Source: Burkholderiales bacterium
Lineage (GTDB): Bacteria > Pseudomonadota > Gammaproteobacteria > Burkholderiales > Casimicrobiaceae
NCBI GenBank assembly: GCA_031283405.1
Contig: JAITBX010000068.1
Span: 1-26,868 of the forward strand
Direction: 5' to 3'
Length of the DNA stretch: 26,868 nt
Below, one piece after another: positions 1 to 7,268 of the stretch (positions within the stretch are counted from its first letter, which is position 1; each line of letters opens with the position of its first letter). Made by a program: the position numbers and the translations under genes. Below the pieces are notes generated by a model. The model had not been told where the DNA came from. It worked only from the letters and a program-made list of their open reading frames with translations, and did no database searches.

Positions 1-69
1 CACATGGTAGTGAATTTGCCACGCGCAATGGCTTGCTTTGTCAACTTCTCCATTGGCATTTTGGCTCAT
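1..69 (-). CDS. IS200/IS605-like transposase TnpA, N-terminal fragment
   Basis: The frame runs off the window's left edge, so only 23 codons are visible, from an ATG at 67-69. The peptide begins MSQNANGEVDKAS and continues HCAWQIHYHV. The H-x-x-x-Q-I-H-Y-H pattern is typical of the first strand of the Y1 (HUH) transposase fold in IS200/IS605 and REP-associated transposases. A perfect hairpin lies just upstream at 83-105, as expected near an end of such elements. The HUH motif and catalytic tyrosine would lie outside the window, so I cannot tell a classical IS200 enzyme from a RAYT. The identification rests on a short match. Confidence 0.55.
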   Translation of the reverse strand, partial: MSQNANGEVDKASHCAWQIHYHV

Positions 70-82
70 CCTGGCATTTTAG

Positions 83-105
83 TCCCCGCGCCAAGAGCGC
101 GGGGA
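83..105. repeat. Perfect hairpin, putative IS200-like end structure
   Basis: TCCCCGCGC, loop CAAGA, GCGCGGGGA: nine perfect base pairs. It sits 13 bp upstream of the transposase start and 62 bp beyond the metF stop. IS200/IS605 elements carry subterminal hairpins that the transposase recognises, so this is probably the element's end. It could also act as a terminator for metF, but no T-run follows on the minus strand. Confidence 0.5.
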
Positions 106-166
106 ATTACAAGTTCAACCAGAAAAAATGGCCGGGCATGTATCGCCACGGCTTGGGCGAGTCCAT

Positions 167-1042
167 TCACTTACGCTGTTTTTTCACCACTCCCAACTGC
201 CGACAAATTTCGAGTGTCAGTTCCGATTGATTCAGCGTGTAAAAATGCAGCCCCGGCGCGCCTTGTTCGAGCAAGCGCGCGCAAAGTTCGGTGACGACAT
301 CGAGGCCGAAAGCACGGACTGACGCCACATCGTCGCCGTAACCTTCCATGCGGCGGCGAATCCAGCGCGGAATTTCGGCGCCGCACATTTCGGAAAAACG
401 CGCCAGCCTTGAAAAGCTCATGATCGGCATGATGCCGGGAACGATCGGCACATCAATACCCAATGCAGCGCCAGCATCGACGAAATGCCAGTACGCATCG
501 GCGTTGTAAAAATACTGCGTGATCGCGGAGTTGGCGCCGGCGTCGATCTTGCGCTTGAAAGAACGAAGATCGGCTTCGGCGCTCGCTGCCTGCGGATGAA
601 CTTCAGGGTAGGCGGCAACGTCGATGTGAAACCAGTCGCCGCTGGTTTCACGAATGAGCGCAACCAATTCGGCAGCGTAGCGAAAAGCGCCGCTGTCGAA
701 AGTGCCCGACGGCAAATCGCCGCGCAAGGCGACGAGGTGACGAATGTTGTGAGCGCGATAGTGGTCGATGATTTCGTGAATCGCTTCTTTGTGCGCGCCG
801 ATGCACGACAAGTGCGGCACGGCGTTCAAGCCGTCGCGCTGCATGTGCAGCACCGTGTCCAGCGTGCCCTGACGGGTCGAACCGCCGGCGCCGAAAGTGA
901 CCGAGCAAAACGTCGGCTGCAAACACTGCAAATCGCGCTGCACCTGAACCAGCTTGTCGATGCCTTCCTGTGTCTTCGGCGGAAAAAATTCGAGACTGAT
1001 CTCGTGGGCGCCGCCGGTAAAAACATTTTTTTCAAGCGCCAT
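167..1042 (-). CDS. metF: 5,10-methylenetetrahydrofolate reductase MetF
   Basis: MetF reduces 5,10-methylene-THF to 5-methyl-THF, the methyl donor for methionine synthase, using FAD and NAD(P)H in the cytoplasm. The 291-residue protein has the family's usual length and TIM-barrel motifs: EFFPPKT at residues 18-24 (catalytic Glu), VTFGAGGSTR, HLSCIGA and ALRGDLP (the Asp that contacts flavin). I chose the ATG at 1040-1042 because GGAGAG lies 8 bases upstream; an in-frame TTG five codons earlier is less likely. The start overlaps the 3' end of the small membrane-protein gene by 11 bp, and the two follow ahcY, so the three genes should be co-transcribed from the SAH-responsive promoter. Confidence 0.96.
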   Translation of the reverse strand: MALEKNVFTGGAHEISLEFFPPKTQEGIDKLVQVQRDLQCLQPTFCSVTFGAGGSTRQGTLDTVLHMQRDGLNAVPHLSCIGAHKEAIHEIIDHYRAHNIRHLVALRGDLPSGTFDSGAFRYAAELVALIRETSGDWFHIDVAAYPEVHPQAASAEADLRSFKRKIDAGANSAITQYFYNADAYWHFVDAGAALGIDVPIVPGIMPIMSFSRLARFSEMCGAEIPRWIRRRMEGYGDDVASVRAFGLDVVTELCARLLEQGAPGLHFYTLNQSELTLEICRQLGVVKKQRK

Positions 1043-1379
1043 GCTTTTTCTCTCCAAGAATCAACGCTGATAATATCCACGAGATGAGGCTATAGACAAT
1101 CGCGCCGAAAAATGCCAACCAGAAACTGCCGACGTGAAACCCCTGAAAAACAGAGCCGGCCAGCCAGAACAGCAACGCATTGATCACCAGAATGAAAAGG
1201 CCGAGCGTCAGCACTGTTACCGGCAGCGTCAGCAAAACCAGAATCGGGCGAATCAGCGCATTGATCAGCCCCAGAATCAGCGCCGCGCCGAACGACGATA
1301 CCGAAATCGACGGCAACACATACGGCAACAACAACAACGCGACAGCGTTGATCAGCCACACCAGCAAGATTCGTATCAT
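1032..1379 (-). CDS. Small 4-TM membrane protein, phage holin superfamily IV type
   Basis: The 115-residue protein is almost wholly hydrophobic, with four predicted membrane helices at roughly residues 3-22, 30-50, 55-78 and 88-110. Short polar loops and an RP motif near residue 45 separate them. This matches the 'phage holin family / 4-TMS superfamily IV' proteins (PF04020) that are common in bacteria and are not known to act as holins there. A GGAG sequence precedes the ATG. The gene begins 16 bp after the ahcY stop and overlaps metF, a placement I know from other betaproteobacterial ahcY-metF operons. Its function is unknown. The hydrophilic tail ends GEKKHGA. Confidence 0.85.
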   Translation of the reverse strand: MIRILLVWLINAVALLLLPYVLPSISVSSFGAALILGLINALIRPILVLLTLPVTVLTLGLFILVINALLFWLAGSVFQGFHVGSFWLAFFGAIVYSLISWILSALILGEKKHGA

Positions 1380-1395
1380 GATGCACTCCGCCGCT

Positions 1396-2823
1396 TCAAT
1401 AGCGATAAGTGTCGGGCTTGTACGGCCCTTCGACCGGCACGCCGAGGTAAGCGGCTTGCGCTTTGGTCAGAGGCGTCAATCGCGCGTTGAGCTTTTTCAG
1501 TTGTAGCCACGCCACTTTTTCATCGAGCGTCTTGGGCAGCACATAAACGCCGACCGGATACGCGCCCGTGTCGCGCTTGCTCCATAGCTCGATCTGCGCC
1601 AGCGTTTGATTGGCGAACGACGAACTCATCACATACGAAGGATGGCCGGTCGCGCAGCCCAGATTCACCAAGCGCCCTTCGGCCAGCAAAATGATCCGTT
1701 TGCCGTCGGGGAAAATGATGTGATCGACTTGCGGCTTGATATTTTCCCAGCGGTATTGGTGCAATGACGCGACTTGAATTTCGTTGTCGAAGTGACCGAT
1801 GTTGCAGACGATGGCGTTGTTTTTCATTCGCGCCATGTGGTCGTGCGTAATCACATCTCGGTTGCCGGTACACGTCACGAAAATATCGGCTTTGTCGGCG
1901 GCTTCGTCCATCGTCACGACGCGATACCCTTCCATCGACGCCTGCAAGGCGCAAATCGGGTCGATCTCGGTGACCCATACTTGCGCCGACAGTGAGCGCA
2001 ATGCTTGCGCCGATCCCTTGCCGACATCGCCGTAGCCGCAAATCACGGCAACTTTGCCGGCGATCATCACATCGGTGGCGCGCTTGATGCCATCGAGCAG
2101 CGATTCGCGGCAACCGTAGAGATTGTCGAACTTCGATTTGGTGACCGAATCATTGACATTGATCGCCGGAAACGACAAACGGCCTTGCTCGTGCATTTGT
2201 TGCAAACGATGAACGCCGGTTGTCGTTTCTTCGGTCACGCCGCGAATCGACGCTTTGACCGTCGAGTAAAAATTCGGCGAAGTCTTCAGTGTTTTCTTGA
2301 TCGAAGCAAACAGCGCCTGCTCTTCCTCGCTGTTAGGATGATCGAGCAAGAAAACATTTTTTTCGGCTTCGCTGCCGAGATGAACGAGCAACGTAGCGTC
2401 GCCGCCGTCGTCGAGAATCATGTTGGGCGCTTCGTTGTTCGGCCATTGCAAAATCCGATGCGTGTAATCCCAGTACTCGGCCAGCGTCTCGCCCTTGTAC
2501 GCAAACACCGGCGTGCCTTGTGCGGCGATGGCGGCGGCGGCGTGATCCTGCGTCGAATAAATGTTGCACGACGCCCAGCGCACTTGCGCGCCCAGCGCTT
2601 GCAACGTTTCGATCAACACGGCGGTTTGAATCGTCATGTGCAGCGAACCGGCGATGCGCGCGCCGGCCAGCGGTTTTTGCGCCGCGTATTCTTCGCGGAT
2701 CGCCATCAGCCCCGGCATTTCGGTTTCGGCGATGGCAATCTCGCGGCGTCCCCAATCGGAAAGCGCGAGATCGACGACGTGATAATCGCCGGTATTTTGA
2801 TGGTGTTGAGTGGGGTGCAGCAT
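1396..2823 (-). CDS. ahcY: S-adenosylhomocysteine hydrolase (adenosylhomocysteinase)
   Basis: AhcY splits S-adenosylhomocysteine into homocysteine and adenosine, relieving product inhibition of SAM-dependent methyltransferases. The NAD-binding motif GYGDVGKG lies in the C-terminal half, and the substrate domain shows SLHMTIQTAVL and SCNIYSTQDHAAAA. The insert of about 40 residues around NVFLLDHPNSEEE marks the long bacterial form, and the C-terminus KPDTYRY is the conserved one that completes the NAD site. I chose the ATG at 2821-2823 (475 aa): AAGGA precedes it and the family begins about here. A longer in-frame extension to 2874 runs back into the leader hairpin and is not credible. It is the first gene of the operon with the 4-TM gene and metF. 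Confidence 0.97.
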   Translation of the reverse strand: MLHPTQHHQNTGDYHVVDLALSDWGRREIAIAETEMPGLMAIREEYAAQKPLAGARIAGSLHMTIQTAVLIETLQALGAQVRWASCNIYSTQDHAAAAIAAQGTPVFAYKGETLAEYWDYTHRILQWPNNEAPNMILDDGGDATLLVHLGSEAEKNVFLLDHPNSEEEQALFASIKKTLKTSPNFYSTVKASIRGVTEETTTGVHRLQQMHEQGRLSFPAINVNDSVTKSKFDNLYGCRESLLDGIKRATDVMIAGKVAVICGYGDVGKGSAQALRSLSAQVWVTEIDPICALQASMEGYRVVTMDEAADKADIFVTCTGNRDVITHDHMARMKNNAIVCNIGHFDNEIQVASLHQYRWENIKPQVDHIIFPDGKRIILLAEGRLVNLGCATGHPSYVMSSSFANQTLAQIELWSKRDTGAYPVGVYVLPKTLDEKVAWLQLKKLNARLTPLTKAQAAYLGVPVEGPYKPDTYRY

Positions 2824-2835
2824 CGTGAAATCCTT

Positions 2836-2884
2836 AAAAAAACAATCGAAGGAAGCACGATGAACGAGATTCACTCGCGCTTCC
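2836..2884 (-). terminator. Possible leader terminator / expression platform of the SAH riboswitch
   Basis: On the minus strand GGAAGC and GAG at 2874-2884 can pair with CTC and GCTTCC at 2851-2869. A run of seven T follows at 2836-2842, eight bases after the stem, just before the ahcY ribosome site. CGCGAG at 2874-2879 is also complementary to CTCGCG at 2912-2917, which overlaps the 3' strand of the aptamer pseudoknot, so the two structures could compete. The SAH riboswitch class is known to switch genes on. The spacing to the T-run is longer than ideal, so the mechanism is inferred. Confidence 0.45.
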
Positions 2885-2914
2885 CCAAAATTAAAAAATC
2901 AAGAAGAAAGCCGC

Positions 2915-2983
2915 GAGCGCCGTTGTTTCTTTCCGAGCCTGGCTTTTCGGACACATGTCGCAAAGTCGCAGCGCCCATCGGAA
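2915..2983 (-). promoter_or_regulatory. SAH (S-adenosylhomocysteine) riboswitch aptamer
   Basis: Read on the minus strand, the leader has the conserved elements of the SAH riboswitch (Rfam RF01057). P1 is TTCCGA (2978-2983) pairing with TCGGAA (2931-2936). The core is GGGCGCTGCGAC, then CCAGGCTCGG, then CAACGGCGCTC. The pseudoknot pairs GGGCGC (2971-2976) with GCGCTC (2915-2920), with one G-U pair. The class is known from beta- and gammaproteobacteria upstream of ahcY, which is the gene here. The aptamer begins at about the predicted transcription start. SAH binding should raise expression of ahcY and metF. Confidence 0.93.
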
Positions 2984-2989
2984 GGTAGC

Positions 2990-3018
2990 ATTATACATCG
3001 ACATTTCCGCAGTGGCGA
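2990..3018 (-). promoter_or_regulatory. Promoter of the ahcY operon
   Basis: A perfect TATAAT -10 box lies at 2990-2995 on the minus strand. Seventeen bases upstream TCGCCA (3013-3018) matches the -35 consensus at 4 of 6 positions. Transcription would start near 2983, exactly where the SAH aptamer begins. Confidence 0.7.
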
Positions 3019-3045
3019 CCGCCTCCGGCCGCCCGCGCGTACAAA

Positions 3046-3083
3046 CCCCTCACCCACAACCTCTCTCCCACAAGGGGAGAGGG
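3046..3083. repeat. Dispersed palindromic repeat, family A (copy 1)
   Basis: CCCCTCACCC is followed by the hairpin CTCTCCC-ACAA-GGGGAGAG. It is a degenerate member of the CCCTCTCCC..GGGAGAGGG family seen again near 15680, 19480, 20120, 20180, 23320 and 25350. It lies between the divergent ahcY and aroC promoter regions. Apart from this copy I see nothing in 3019-3154 beyond weak promoter-like sequence for aroC. Confidence 0.7.
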
Positions 3084-3154
3084 CATATTTTCCATATCCT
3101 CTTTCTCGAAAACGCGCTAGACTTCGCCTTATCTATCGTTCTTCTCAAACCATC

Positions 3155-4255
3155 ATGTCCGGCAATACTTTCGGAAAACTTTTTTGCGTGACTTCGTTCG
3201 GCGAATCGCACGGCCCGGCGATCGGCGGGGTCGTCGACGGCTGCCCGCCCGGACTGGCGCTGGACGAAGCCGATTTGCAGCGGGAACTCGATCGCCGCCG
3301 CCCCGGGACATCGAAGTACGTTACGCAACGGCGCGAGCCGGATACGGTAGAGATTCTTTCGGGCGTGTTCGAGGGCAGAACGACCGGCACCCCGATCGCG
3401 TTTCTGATTCGCAATCAAGACGCGCGCAGTCAGGATTACAGCGAGGTGGCCGTGACGTTTCGCCCCGGGCACGCCGATTACACTTACACGCAGAAATACG
3501 GTGTGCGCGATTATCGCGGCGGCGGCCGCTCTTCGGCGCGCGAAACTGCCGTGCGCGTCGCAGCGGGCGCGATTGCGAAGAAGTGGTTGCACGAGCGTTA
3601 TGGAACCGCGATTCGCGCTTGCGTGACGCAAGTGGGCGAACATCTCATTCCGTTCGTCGATTGGGCGCACGTTGCACAGAATCCGTTTTTTGTCGCCAAC
3701 GCCGCGCTCGTGCCACAACTGGAAACGTATCTCGATGCTTTGCGCAGAGCGGGCGATTCGTGCGGCGCGTCGCTGTTGATCGAGGCGACCGATGTTCCGG
3801 TCGGGCTGGGACAGCCGGTGTATGGGCGGCTCGACGCCGACATCGCTTACGCGATGATGGGCATCAACGCGGTGAAAGCCGTCGAGATCGGCGCAGGTTT
3901 ATCGGCGGCGGCGCAGCGCGGAACGGAACACGCCGATGAGATGACGCCCGAAGGTTTTTTGTCGAACCACGCCGGAGGTATTCTCGGCGGCATCTCGACG
4001 GGGCAACCGATTGTGGTGCGCATTGCCGTCAAGCCCACTTCGTCGCTGATGACGCCGCGCCGCTCAATTACTGCGCAAGGCGAAGCCACGATAATGCGCA
4101 CGACGGGGCGACACGATCCTTGCGTCGGTTTGCGCGCCGCGCCGATTGCCGAAGCGATGCTGGCGCTGGTGTTGATCGACCACGCGCTGATGCAGCGCGC
4201 GCAAAACGCCGATGTACAACCGGCAACGCCGTTGATCATCGGACGGCGAGCGTAA
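3155..4255 (+). CDS. aroC: Chorismate synthase AroC
   Basis: AroC catalyses the last step of the shikimate pathway, EPSP to chorismate, with reduced FMN, for aromatic amino acids, folate and quinones. The 366-residue protein has the family length and signatures: SFGESHGPAIG at 14-24, the basic stretch RRRPGTSKYVTQRRE near residues 47-61, YRGGGRSSARETA near 120-132, and TTGRHDPCVGLRAAPIAEA near the C-terminus. The ATG gives the canonical MSGNTFGKLF start; no good Shine-Dalgarno sequence precedes it. It is divergent from ahcY, and panE begins 25 bp downstream. The full length and motifs leave little doubt. Confidence 0.97.
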   Translation: MSGNTFGKLFCVTSFGESHGPAIGGVVDGCPPGLALDEADLQRELDRRRPGTSKYVTQRREPDTVEILSGVFEGRTTGTPIAFLIRNQDARSQDYSEVAVTFRPGHADYTYTQKYGVRDYRGGGRSSARETAVRVAAGAIAKKWLHERYGTAIRACVTQVGEHLIPFVDWAHVAQNPFFVANAALVPQLETYLDALRRAGDSCGASLLIEATDVPVGLGQPVYGRLDADIAYAMMGINAVKAVEIGAGLSAAAQRGTEHADEMTPEGFLSNHAGGILGGISTGQPIVVRIAVKPTSSLMTPRRSITAQGEATIMRTTGRHDPCVGLRAAPIAEAMLALVLIDHALMQRAQNADVQPATPLIIGRRA

Positions 4256-4280
4256 CTTATCAAAGAAAGGCAAAAATAAA

Positions 4281-5246
4281 ATGCGAATTTTGATCGTCGG
4301 CGCTGGCGCTATCGGCGGTTACTTCGGCGCGCGTTTGCTCGAAGCCGGACGCGATGTGACGTTTCTGGTTCGTCCCTCGCGCGCCGCCGCATTGGCGCAA
4401 CACGGCCTCATCGTTCGCAGCCCGCGCGGCGATGTGAATCTATCGCATCCGCCTTGCGTTGTCACGGGGCAGTTGAAGACGACGTTCGACGCGATCTTGT
4501 TGAGTTGCAAAGCCTATGATTTGCCGGACGCCATCGAAGCAATAGCGCCCGCCGTCAGCGCGCAAACGATGATCGTGCCGCTGTTGAACGGCATGCAGCA
4601 TCTCGACGCGCTGGCTGCGCGTTTTGACAAAGCCAACTTGCTCGGCGGCCTGTGCTTCATCTCGGTGGATCGTGACGAACAAGGCGCAGTGATTCACTAC
4701 AACAACACTGACACGCTGATGTTCGGCGAACTCGACGGCAGCGCCTCCGAGCGCGCTCAACAATTGGCGGCGGTGTTGATGGATGCCGGTTTCGACGCGC
4801 GGTTGAGCGCTTCGCCAAACCCCAACATCCTTCACGAAATGTGGGAGAAGTGGGTGTTCATCGCAGCGGCGGCGGGGATGACGTGCTTGATGCGCAGCGC
4901 CGTCGGCGATTACGTCGCCGCCGGAGGCGCGGAGTTGGCGCAACGATTGATCGACGAGTGTTATGCCATCGCGGCGCACAACGGCCATCCGGCGCGCGAG
5001 CCTGCCGTCACACGCGCTCAAAAAATGTTGGCGGCGGAAGGTTCGCCGTTCATGGCGTCGATGTTGCGCGATGTCGAACGCGGCGCGCCGACCGAAGCCG
5101 AACACCTGCTCGGCGATTTGTGGCGGCGACGCCCGCCACAAAACGGCGCAACGATGATAGACGAGCGCTCCGTGCTTTACCTCGCCTACACACATCTCAA
5201 GGCTTACGAAGCGCGGCGGTTGCGGATCAAACACGCTGCACCATGA
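4281..5246 (+). CDS. panE: 2-dehydropantoate 2-reductase family protein (PanE/ApbA)
   Basis: The family reduces ketopantoate to pantoate with NADPH in pantothenate and CoA synthesis. The N-terminal Rossmann motif is VGAGAIGGYFGARL (residues 6-19). LSCKAYDL, LLNGMQHLD and the helix MWEKWVF, which holds the catalytic Lys, follow in the expected order. The C-terminal helical domain includes SSM-like SPFMASMLRDVERG and the family's Glu (PTEAEH). The length of 321 aa is usual. AGAAAGG precedes the ATG. The spacing to aroC permits co-transcription, but the pathways differ. Bacteria often carry several ApbA paralogues, so the exact substrate of this one is not certain. Confidence 0.88.
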   Translation: MRILIVGAGAIGGYFGARLLEAGRDVTFLVRPSRAAALAQHGLIVRSPRGDVNLSHPPCVVTGQLKTTFDAILLSCKAYDLPDAIEAIAPAVSAQTMIVPLLNGMQHLDALAARFDKANLLGGLCFISVDRDEQGAVIHYNNTDTLMFGELDGSASERAQQLAAVLMDAGFDARLSASPNPNILHEMWEKWVFIAAAAGMTCLMRSAVGDYVAAGGAELAQRLIDECYAIAAHNGHPAREPAVTRAQKMLAAEGSPFMASMLRDVERGAPTEAEHLLGDLWRRRPPQNGATMIDERSVLYLAYTHLKAYEARRLRIKHAAP

Positions 5247-5298
5247 TGTTAAAAATAAAACCCTGTCTATTCTTTCACGCGCTCATTCTCTCTCGGCC

Positions 5299-6332
5299 AT
5301 GAACATTCTGTTCCGCTGGATCAAACGAATCATCCTGAGCTTGCTGGTGCTGCTGGCAATTTTCATCGCCGTGCTGGTCGTACTGAATTGGCGAGATGAA
5401 CCGCTGACGCCAGAAGCCGCGCGCTTGCTTGCTTTGCCCGCGCCAGCTACGCCCGATGAACCCAACGCCTACTACGTGTTGCTGGGTTTTGAAGCGCCCG
5501 ATAACGAAGATGCGATGAAAGCGGGAAAACGCCTCCGCGATGAATTCGACCGGCAACGCCGTGAAAATATTTTGAACATCGACGATCCCGACGCCGGCGC
5601 CCATATCCTGATGGAAGAAATCAACGCCCACCGCCGTTTTCTGGCGGGCAGTTCAACCATTCTGGGCAGAAGCGTTGGCGTCGCCATGCTCAATCGCGAT
5701 TACGCAGTGCTGAGCGACGCCATCGAACGTTGGCCGACGCTGGCGCAGCAAGCCGCGCTCGACGAAGCATGGCTTCCGTTGCAAGCACAGAAAAACAGCA
5801 TGCGAAGCGCCATCGAAGCCGAAGCACGCTTGCAGGCAAATTGATAAAGAACAGGGCGTATTTACGCAACACTACGGCCAACGTGCTCGCTCGCTGGATG
5901 GTCGAAGATATCGAAGCGATCGAAGACAACGCGGTGACCGACAAAACGCGCCGGCAAATTTACAGCGGCAAGCGAGAGAAAGAGCAAGATCAATCCTCGT
6001 GGTCTTTCATTCGCAATCCCGTGGGGAAACTCTTGTTGCTCATTGTATCCACCAACCCCTCCCACTTTTTCCGCCTTGCCGAAATGCTCCACGATCTCGA
6101 TAACCGCATCCGTTTGATTACCCTGCAAGCCGCGTTGCGGCGCGACAAGGTGCCGCCGGATCAAATCGCCGATTATATGCAACACGCCGGTGCTGATCTG
6201 CGCAACCCTTACGACGACCAGCCCATGCACTGGGACGCGGCTTCTTCAACGCTGTCGTTTGAAGAGTGGCAAGAAAATAACTCCCCTCCGGATGACGCGC
6301 CGACAACTTTCAGCGTTCATTTGAAATTGTAG
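5299..6332 (+). pseudogene. Unknown single-TM protein, broken by a -1 frameshift near 5840
   Basis: Two overlapping frames look like halves of one gene. The first half (5299-5844, 181 aa) starts with one membrane helix (residues 9-29) and then NWRDEPLTPEAARLL; it ends at a TGA right after the codons for LQAN. From 5841 the next frame reads LIKNRAYLRNTTANVLARWM and continues, helical and polar, to the stop at 6330-6332. Adding one base in the AAA run at 5838-5840 joins them as LQAKLIKNR. The product would be about 345 residues, anchored in the inner membrane with the bulk probably periplasmic. I do not recognise a named family. It may be a real mutation or a sequencing error at a homopolymer; the second half has no convincing start of its own. 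Confidence 0.65.
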
Positions 6333-6353
6333 GGGCGCCCGCCCTCGGTCGCT
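6331..6353. repeat. Family B repeat fragment
   Basis: GTAGGGGCGCCCGCCCTCGG begins at the stop codon of the preceding gene. It matches the left half of the B palindromes seen complete near 7230, 19410, 23355 and 23957. Confidence 0.5.
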
Positions 6354-6391
6354 CGCAACACAACGAAGCATCAACAACAAAATCGCCGCTG

Positions 6392-6818
6392 TTACTTCAC
6401 CGTAATCATGACCGGACTCTCCAGCGCCGTCAGCAATTTGTTGATTCGCTCCGCGTTCTTTTTACGGATGGGCTTAGCAACCATTTTTTCTTCATCGGTG
6501 GCAATCTCTGCCTTGAAAATAATCATGTTCGACAAGCTCCATGTTTCGACATGAACTTTGTCGTCGTCCTGACGAATCAACAGCATGGATGAAGTCGCCC
6601 AGAAGCCTGCGCCTTTTTGATAGGTTCTTTCCGCTCCGTTTTGATTTTTCAGATCGTAACCCTGATCCTTCGCCCAATGCTCGACATCGCTCCAAATGTC
6701 TTTTGCGCAAGTGAAATCCAGCAACGTTCTCTTCTTGCAATTAGACGTTTGCGCTGCCACCACGGCAACACCGATGACTCCTCCGACAACGGCAAAAAAC
6801 CAAGCTCAAGGGACTCAT
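6392..6818 (-). pseudogene. Small secreted protein of unknown function with a frameshift in its signal peptide
   Basis: The open frame 6392-6763 codes for about 123 residues (NCKKRTLLDFTCAKDIW, WAKDQGYDLKN, VHVETWSLSN) and opens only with a GTG. Farther upstream in the same frame the codons read FAVVGGVIGVAVVAAQ, a typical signal-peptide core, but a stop precedes them. An ATG at 6816-6818 with GGAG eight bases upstream starts MSPLSLVF in the neighbouring frame. Removing one T from the T6 run (A6 at 6794-6799 on the plus strand) joins the two into MSPLSLVFAVVGGVIGVAVV. The original gene was therefore probably an exported protein of about 140 residues. I do not recognise its family. Mutation or a homopolymer base-calling error are both possible. 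Confidence 0.6.
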
Positions 6819-6920
6819 TTTATCGCTCCATGAAAAAGATAAGAGCCGCCATGATAACTTGTTTGGGGCGGCGCGTGTTTTTGCTACGGGTTGATGAAAA
6901 GCGAAGCGAAACCATCCGGC

Positions 6921-7199
6921 TCAACACGTCGGGCGTTTCTCGAAAGTTGTAAGCGCAGGATCAAGAACACTATCGGTGACGGCCAAGCCGGTCACGTCGG
7001 CGAAAGACGGGCCTCGGCGACACCATTGTGTCAACGCTTCGACATCTTCTTTCGCTCCTTGAATCACGGCTTCGACCGCGCCGTCGCGAAGGTTGCGCAC
7101 CCAACCGACGAGTTGACGTTGACGCGCCTCGACGATGAGGCTGTAGCGAAAAGCAACGCCCTGAACGCGGCCGGAGATGATGAGGTGACGGGCAATCAT
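6921..7199 (-). CDS. acyP: Acylphosphatase
   Basis: A 92-residue protein that hydrolyses acyl phosphates such as carbamoyl phosphate and 1,3-bisphosphoglycerate in the cytoplasm. The phosphate loop GRVQGVAFRY (residues 10-19) contains the catalytic Arg, and GWVRNLRDG contains the catalytic Asn; length and motif order are as in the family. I chose the ATG at 7197-7199 because ACAGGA lies upstream and the family begins MxxxHLIISGRVQGV. An open extension to 7286 only crosses repeat DNA. It lies 47 bp after the Nudix gene, separated from it by a B-E repeat pair. Confidence 0.93.
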   Translation of the reverse strand: MIARHLIISGRVQGVAFRYSLIVEARQRQLVGWVRNLRDGAVEAVIQGAKEDVEALTQWCRRGPSFADVTGLAVTDSVLDPALTTFEKRPTC

Positions 7200-7217
7200 T
7201 TTGATTCCTGTTTTTGC

Positions 7218-7268
7218 GGGCGATCGAGGACGATCACCCCTACATTCTAATTCCTGATTCCTGACACC
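7218..7268. repeat. Composite B-E repeat between nudF and acyP
   Basis: A B-type imperfect palindrome (GGGCGATCGAGGACGATCACCCCTAC, split as 13+13, 7218-7243) abuts an E-type run of degenerate heptamers (TAATTCCTGATTCCTGAC, 7247-7265). The E part encodes the last five residues of the Nudix protein on the minus strand. Confidence 0.7.

Noticed and set aside
2005..2988. Plus-strand frame of 327 codons opposite ahcY and the SAH riboswitch
   Set aside because: Antisense shadow that also crosses the riboswitch; no recognisable domain.
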